A stretch of 10,079 nucleotides of DNA from NCBI GenBank assembly GCA_025936955.1, contig JAICSL010000035.1, positions 1 through 10,079 of the forward strand, in the 5' to 3' direction. Under the pieces are notes generated by a model, which saw nothing but the letters and a program-made list of their open reading frames with translations, made no database searches and was not told where the DNA came from. This DNA is from Nitrososphaeraceae archaeon (GTDB lineage Archaea; Thermoproteota; Nitrososphaeria; Nitrososphaerales; Nitrososphaeraceae). Each line of letters starts with the position of its first letter. Position 1 is the first letter of the stretch. The position numbers and the translations under genes were made by a program. Of the stretch, positions 6,758 through 10,079 are shown one piece after another.

Positions 6758-6907
6758 CAAACATCTCTTGTAATGGTTTTAGATCATAAGTATTGTGAAC
6801 GCACTGCTTTTAGATTATTTTGCTGATTAAGGTTAATATAATCTGTCTGGACGAGATTAACATAACAAAATTTCTTGCCTCAGCTATCTTACTTGGTTTT
6901 GTCCACA

Positions 6908-6938
6908 GATCTTTTTAAATTGTAGTTACAAAAAGATC
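6908..6938. repeat. 9-bp hairpin downstream of rpl10e
   Basis: GATCTTTTT (6908-6916) and AAAAAGATC (6930-6938) are perfect complements. The interval contains TGTA-GT-TACA, so an inner stem can stack on the outer one with a small bulge. It lies 150 bases after the L10e stop and may mark a transcript end or a structured 3' region. Confidence 0.45.
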
Positions 6939-7217
6939 GGGTTGATCGGTAAGCTAAGATCAATGAAAGCGCTTAATATCGTCTTATGGTTTCTTTCATA
7001 TCAAACGTGTATTTTTCTATTTTTGGTTCTAGGTAACTCTACTCCTATTATGTTCTAATGATGCCCTAGATTTGTGGGATCTTCTCTCCGGATCCATGTA
7101 GACCGCGTAATAGAAATTTTCATCTTAGTATAAGTATAATTATTTAAGTCTATTGAGAATAGAGATAAAAACTTTTGATTCCGTCAAACTTAAAAAGCAT
7201 ACGGTATAAGTAGATAC

Positions 7218-7331
7218 ATGAGATCAAAATTCCCATACTATAGCCTGTATATCGGTCTAAAAGTCATGTTTTATCGCCTAATTAAAGGAAGAAAAGGAAA
7301 AGGAGATTGGAAAACACAAGTCTCAGTATGA
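7218..7331 (+). CDS. Possible basic 37-aa micro-ORF
   Basis: The frame starts at ATG 7218 and ends at TGA 7329-7331. The peptide has an aromatic N-terminal part (FPYYSLYIGLKVMFYRL) and a very basic middle (IKGRKGKGDWK). Two context features argue for it. A TATA-like CTTAAAAAG (7189-7197) is placed for a leaderless start, and a long hairpin begins two bases after the stop. Nothing is recognisable by family, and a frame of this length can arise by chance, so this is a candidate only. The second ATG (codon 17) would give just 21 residues. Confidence 0.22.
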   Translation: MRSKFPYYSLYIGLKVMFYRLIKGRKGKGDWKTQVSV

Positions 7332-7332
7332 A

Positions 7333-7363
7333 TCTAGAACTAATCTGTTAATTATGTTCTAGA
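7333..7363. repeat. 12-bp stem hairpin immediately after the 37-aa micro-ORF
   Basis: TCTAGAACTAAT (7333-7344) can pair with ATTA-T-GTTCTAGA (7351-7363), with one bulged T and a 6-base loop. This is one of the strongest predicted hairpins seen in the window. It could end or stabilise a short transcript. No T-run follows directly, so a classical terminator is not claimed. Confidence 0.5.
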
Positions 7364-7787
7364 GATACAATTAGCAGATACTTATTGGAGAAATCAGACG
7401 TCAAGAATGGCAGAATATTATTTAGATATCTAATTTTAAAACATAGAGAAGACAAATAAATTAAAGAATATTAAGATTTATGAATAGTTGTTATCCTTTG
7501 GGCTAACATACGAAATGACTCTAAAAAGGATTGCGGAAACTTATCATATCTACGATCAGTGCATGTTAACCTCATTATTATACTAGGGGTGACCATTTGT
7601 TTATCCAAGCCCAAAAGGAACCAGAACAGAATAGACGACGCATGGGTGGGTCAATAGTGCCAACTCTAGCCTTAAAGTAGAGTACAATCATTGCCTAGGA
7701 ATATGTAACGGTTTTTTCACTCCTATTCTTGTCACTTTAGACGTAGAATCTAAGTCCAGTCAGTACTCATTGTTTATTTTAAAAATA

Positions 7788-7916
7788 CTAATAAGGTAAT
7801 AAGTAAATTAGGAAACTTGCTCCTACTATCCCTCCAACGATAATGGCAGTTATTAATATCCCTTTTTTAGTTACCTTTTTCTTATTGCTCGTATTCTTTG
7901 TATCTTTTTCTGTCAT
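7788..7916 (-). CDS. Small single-pass membrane protein (42 aa)
   Basis: The frame runs from ATG 7916 to TAG 7788. The first 18 residues are Lys/Thr/Asn-rich and strongly basic (TSNKKKVTKKG). Residues 20-40 form one hydrophobic helix with a small-residue motif, IIVGGIVGASFLIYLL, ending in PY. This is the layout of a membrane anchor with a cytoplasmic basic tail and a very short outside end. Support for coding comes from this organised composition and from a TATATA-like box at the leaderless distance. Similar N-terminal anchors occur in larger proteins of related archaea, as far as I recall, so this might be a truncated anchor. No continuation was found in any frame downstream. Function is unknown. 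Confidence 0.6.
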   Translation of the reverse strand: MTEKDTKNTSNKKKVTKKGILITAIIVGGIVGASFLIYLLPY

Positions 7917-8234
7917 TGCAATTAGGTATGAACTGCTTCTAATATAATCATGTCTAAAAAATCTGGTTGCGGAAATCAGGTAGCAATTATTTTGTGATTA
8001 ATGATTAATTATGCCTTGCGTTCGGTGGGTAATAATGAAATTTTTACTGCTTATTATACGCTTTTTATGTATTGATCCTAGCGAATACTATACATAGCAC
8101 ATGATTTTTTAGCCGACGATATTGTATGGTCTACCATCATATAAAAAGCGACTGATCAATTTTAGGGGTTTTGAATCTATCAACTATGTATCTATACCTA
8201 AATCCTTTTCAACTTGTCCTTTCTACTGATATTA
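7917..8234. other. Divergent intergenic region with a 10-bp inverted repeat
   Basis: This 318-base region lies between the membrane protein gene and aIF1 and holds both promoters. For aIF1, TATGTA (8185-8190) and CTATACCTAAAT (8192-8203) are TATA candidates. A perfect inverted repeat, CGCTTTTTAT (8059-8068) with ATAAAAAGCG (8141-8150), encloses 72 bases that also contain a small ATGGT-CT-ACCAT hairpin. No ORF was accepted here. Confidence 0.4.
7942..7947 (-). promoter_or_regulatory. TATA box of the 42-aa membrane protein gene
   Basis: The minus strand reads TTATAT 26-31 bases before ATG 7916, consistent with transcription starting at or next to the start codon. It is the best independent support that the small frame is a gene. 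Confidence 0.5.
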
Positions 8235-8534
8235 GTGTCGAACGAGTATGATGATGTAAACTCTATGGATGACTTCCTGCGAGAATTAGACAAAGAAAAG
8301 ACAAATATTATAATTTCAAAAGATATTAGAAAATATAAAAAATCCACCACTGTGGTTAGCGGATTACCTGATAAAAAGAATGCCGAATATTTGACAAGAG
8401 ATCTGAAGACAAAAATAGGTACTGGAGGTACATTCAAAGACGGTCAGATTATATTACAAGGTGATCATCGTGAGACAGTTAGAGATATGCTTATAGCGAG
8501 AGGATTTAATAAAGAAACAATAGAGGTATTATAA
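8235..8534 (+). CDS. Translation initiation factor aIF1 (SUI1 family)
   Basis: aIF1 binds the 30S subunit near the P site and helps select the correct start codon, discriminating against non-initiator tRNA. The SUI1 domain occupies about residues 25-99. Visible parts are KKSTTVVSGLP (35-45), TRDLKTKIGTGGTFKDGQI (55-73), LQGDHRETVRDMLIARGF (75-92) and the end KETIEVL. The KIGTGGT loop is the family hallmark. From GTG 8235 the protein has 99 residues, the usual size. TTG 8214 would add a hydrophobic seven-residue head but lies at leaderless distance from TATGTA at 8185. ATG 8265 would give 89 residues and keep the domain. Function is secure; the start is uncertain. A T-rich tract follows the stop at once. 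Confidence 0.93.
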   Translation: MSNEYDDVNSMDDFLRELDKEKTNIIISKDIRKYKKSTTVVSGLPDKKNAEYLTRDLKTKIGTGGTFKDGQIILQGDHRETVRDMLIARGFNKETIEVL

Positions 8535-8550
8535 TTTTTATTTTTAGTTT
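8535..8550 (+). terminator. T-rich archaeal terminator after aIF1
   Basis: Immediately after the TAA stop, 13 of 16 bases are T in two runs. Archaeal RNA polymerase commonly stops at such oligo-T tracts without a hairpin. Confidence 0.55.
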
Positions 8551-8570
8551 CGAATTAATATAACAATACA

Positions 8571-8586
8571 TCACCGTATACGGTGA
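8571..8586. repeat. Perfect 16-bp palindrome TCACCGTATACGGTGA
   Basis: This is an uninterrupted dyad, able to form a 6-bp G/C-containing stem with a TATA loop. It lies in the 161-base convergent region between aIF1 and the DUF2382 gene, 37 bases after the aIF1 stop. It is more G+C-rich than its surroundings, which makes chance less likely. A transcription-end hairpin or a protein-binding site are both possible. Confidence 0.55.
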
Positions 8587-8625
8587 AATCTTCGAATTTG
8601 CAGGATATATGATACTCGAAGGGCT

Positions 8626-8650
8626 TACGATGTACGAGCATGTCATCGTA
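8626..8650. repeat. 7-bp inverted repeat in the same convergent region
   Basis: TACGATG (8626-8632) and CATCGTA (8644-8650) are complementary across 11 bases. The repeat lies 46 bases before the end of the DUF2382 frame and could form a 3' hairpin for transcripts from either side. Weak evidence. Confidence 0.3.
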
Positions 8651-8695
8651 TCAATTTATCTATTTAATGAATTCATTTAGGATAAGAAAATAAGG

Positions 8696-9349
8696 CTAGC
8701 TATATTCTCTTTCTTCTCCCTTCATATTTTCTTTAACCCTAATTTTCTCACTTTTTACCTCCTCACTTACTGTTCTGGTTTCTACAACTGGCTTCTTTTT
8801 AATAATAATTTCTTCTTTGATGTATGGCTCCTTTGAAATATGTATCTCTTCTTTTTTCAAAGGTATTTTAATTTCTGTTTTGGATTGAACCGGTCTATGA
8901 TTTGTAGGTGTAGACGCCATTGTCTCATCTACTGGCCTTTTTTGAACAGTCGCTTCTTGATGTGCTAGTTCAACTTGAACTGTCTTAGTCTCAGTAAAAG
9001 GTTCTTTTATGATTGTTAATTAATCGCCTACGGTTTCTGTTTTTGATATAACTATTCTCTCTTCCACCACATTTATGTGCTCTTCCTCTTCATTTATTAA
9101 AGAATCTCTTGTATAATTTTTCTTTGCTTCTTCCTCAGTTACTCGCAGGTAGAGAACATCACCATCGAATCGGTCAGCAAGAGATTTTGGAAAATAGAAT
9201 TTCTCTCTTGTTAGGGTTCCCTTTTGTGTTAGTATAAACATCTCGTCCAGTTCATGCACTCGACCAAAATCTGCATCATCGATCCCTCTTACATCCTTTT
9301 TTAGTACTTCATCCCAATTTATGGAGCTATTTTTGTTATTTTCAACCAT
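8696..9349 (-). pseudogene. PRC-barrel/DUF2382 stress-type protein split by an in-frame TAA
   Basis: Two frames, 9349-9020 (109 aa) and 9019-8696, lie in the same phase and are separated only by TAA at 9022-9020. Read through, they give about 217 codons of one normal-looking protein. The N-terminal part resembles a PRC-barrel domain (WDEVLKKDVRGIDDADFGRV, residues 12-31, to LRVTEEEA near 75). The rest has DUF2382-like repeats: VVEERIVISK before the stop, then TIIKEPFTETKTVQVELAHQ, KTEIKIPLKKEEIHISKEP and EEIIIKKKPVVETRTVSEEV after it. DUF2382 proteins (YsnF-like) are linked to stress response; the exact role is unknown. The start ATG has TTAAAT at -28 to -23. The second half could also be translated from ATG 8920. 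Nonsense mutation, readthrough or a sequence error are all possible. Confidence 0.75.
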
Positions 9350-9371
9350 ATTAAGCAGTATATCACATGAA

Positions 9372-9377
9372 ATTTAA
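9372..9377 (-). promoter_or_regulatory. TATA-like box of the PRC/DUF2382 gene
   Basis: The minus strand reads TTAAAT 23-28 bases before ATG 9349, the leaderless spacing. The promoter therefore seems intact although the reading frame is interrupted. Confidence 0.45.
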
Positions 9378-9513
9378 TACTTGATGTTGTTACTGGGTAA
9401 GTTTACCAAAAAATAAGAAATTTCCCTTCTTTTGATAGCTTGCGTCGGAGCTTTTTTTCTTCCAGTTCCAATAACAAAAAGGTATAGTTCGTTCAGATAC
9501 AATTATGGTGATT

Positions 9514-9734
9514 CTAACATAATATTGTAGTCCTTGATAATAAAGTAGAATATCCATCGCTTAGATAACTCTCAAAGGGAGCCAAGTCTTTTTTAATAAT
9601 ATTAAATGCCGTCCCAAGTTTAGGTAATTCTTTGAAATCAAAAGTTTCTAACATTTCAGCAATAGTTGATTGAAAAATTGAAATCTATGAGGGTCCAGGA
9701 TATCGCTTAACATATCGGGAAGCTCTTCGTACAT
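9514..9734 (-). pseudogene. Unknown gene, apparently frameshifted
   Basis: One frame starts at ATG 9734 and reads MYEELPDMLSDILDPHRFQF before stopping at TAG 9650-9648. A second frame, offset by one base, is open from about 9680 and reads STIAEMLETFDFKELPKLG and IIKKDLAPFESYLSDGYSTL to TAG 9516-9514. Both halves are acidic/hydrophobic helix-like sequences. They would join smoothly if one base were restored near the T-run around 9670-9685. The second frame also has its own ATG at 9654, which overlaps the first stop, so two tiny overlapping ORFs are an alternative. Upstream of 9734 the first frame stays open for about 22 codons. I do not recognise a family. Confidence 0.35.
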
Positions 9735-9789
9735 CGTATGAATTGCATTTATAATCGAATGAAACCTGTTTATCTTATTAGCAGAGGAA

Positions 9790-10027
9790 TTATACTCTAT
9801 TGTTAGAATTAGATTTTAGTTCCTGCTCTATTATTTTTTTAAATTGTAAATCAGCAGTATCAACATCTAATTTTCTCATGAGAAATTCTCTCCAAGTTAT
9901 CTCCTCTTGCCGCGATAATAGTATTGTACTCGGAGACCAAATTGTCATATATTTGGTGATGCAAATAGCAATATCTGCCTATCAGAGTTGGCATTATATC
10001 TAATCCGCATAAAGAACATTTTTTCAT
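9790..10027 (-). pseudogene. Small zinc-ribbon protein gene broken by a +1 frameshift
   Basis: From ATG 10027 the frame reads MKKCSLCGLDI, then GRYCYLHHQIYDNLVSEYN. The possible zinc ligands are C4, C7, C20 and H24 or H25. It stops at TGA 9862-9860 after 55 codons. The neighbouring frame contains the natural-looking continuation EITWREFLMRKLDVDTADLQ and KKIIEQEL to TAA 9792-9790. Removing one base in the AGAGGAG stretch (about 9901-9908) joins them as ...AAREITWREFL..., giving 78 residues. As far as I recall, small archaeal proteins of this layout (CxxC, YCYLH, then an aromatic-rich WxEFL/WxEYL helix) exist in related genomes; this is memory, not a search. A real mutation or an assembly error would look the same. 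A shortened 55-residue product remains possible. Confidence 0.55.
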
Positions 10028-10079
10028 CTCTTATATTTCTTTAAAGTAGATAATGAAACTATTGCTATTACTATTTATC

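Larger units (their letters stand above)
6758..7787. other. 1.0 kb region with hairpins and no clear gene
   Basis: Between L10e and the small membrane protein there is about 1030 bases without a recognised gene. Contents are a 9-bp hairpin at 6908-6938, a doubtful 37-codon ORF at 7218-7331, and a long hairpin right after it at 7333-7363. A 41-codon minus-strand frame at 7471-7596 shows no recognisable motif and was not accepted. The 7560-7680 part is richer in G+C than its flanks, which may reflect a decayed gene or an RNA. No tRNA cloverleaf was found. Confidence 0.45.

Noticed and set aside
7471..7596. 41-codon minus-strand ORF starting MVTPSIIMRL
   Set aside because: The frame is open for about 59 codons but has no TATA box that I could place, no motif and no organised composition, so it is likely chance.
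8198..8437. 79-codon minus-strand frame opposite aIF1
   Set aside because: It is antisense to the SUI1 domain; the Ser/Phe-rich translation is typical of reverse-complemented Lys/Asp-rich coding sequence.
8626..9738. 12-base sequence TACGATGTACGA present at 8626-8637 and inverted at 9727-9738
   Set aside because: A few 12-base matches are expected by chance in 10 kb on both strands, and it does not extend on either side, so a mobile-element border is not supported.
9800..10003. 67-codon plus-strand frame near the right end
   Set aside because: It is opposite the zinc-ribbon frames, which show clear CxxC and WREFL signals on the minus strand.
1..10079. Defence system, CRISPR array, IS element or prophage
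   Set aside because: No direct-repeat array, transposase, integrase, nuclease-defence or phage structural gene was seen; the intact genes are core metabolism and translation.

Overview
The window looks like chromosomal DNA of an ammonia-oxidising type archaeon (Nitrososphaeria/Thaumarchaeota). The style is closest to soil Nitrososphaeraceae such as Nitrosocosmicus, but the genus is an inference. Supporting evidence is archaeal-type UMP kinase, a eukaryote-like dTMP kinase, ribosomal protein L10e, initiation factor aIF1 and a tRNA-splicing endonuclease. TATA-like boxes lie about 22-27 bases before several start codons, as in leaderless transcription. The DNA is AT-rich and sparsely coding, with several gaps of 300-1000 bases. 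No rRNA, tRNA, CRISPR array, IS element or phage gene was recognised.

Layout. 1-222 is the 3' end of an unknown gene, convergent with a minus-strand pair of pyrH (UMP kinase) and an HD-domain phosphohydrolase (206-2204) whose ends overlap or abut. After a 0.5 kb gap comes a minus-strand dTMP kinase (2706-3299). The three fit nucleotide metabolism: UMP and dTMP phosphorylation, plus a likely (d)NTP or nucleotide phosphohydrolase. A 0.75 kb gap leads to a plus-strand class I SAM methyltransferase (4051-4941) and a 59-residue double zinc-finger protein (5058-5237). The tRNA-splicing endonuclease (minus) and ribosomal protein L10e (plus) are divergent across a very short region with one TATA-like element that could serve both. 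A 1.0 kb gap holds strong hairpins and at most one doubtful micro-ORF. It is followed by a leaderless 42-residue membrane protein gene (minus, 7788-7916) and aIF1 (plus, 8235-8534).

The last 1.4 kb, all minus strand, looks eroded. A PRC-barrel/DUF2382 gene is split by one in-frame TAA. An unknown ORF pair appears frameshifted. A small zinc-ribbon gene is broken by an apparent one-base insertion.

No defence system, mobile element or novel multigene system could be supported. The main points of interest are the small unlisted proteins, the splicing endonuclease that seems to lack its catalytic histidine, the broken genes at the right end, and several unexplained perfect inverted repeats.
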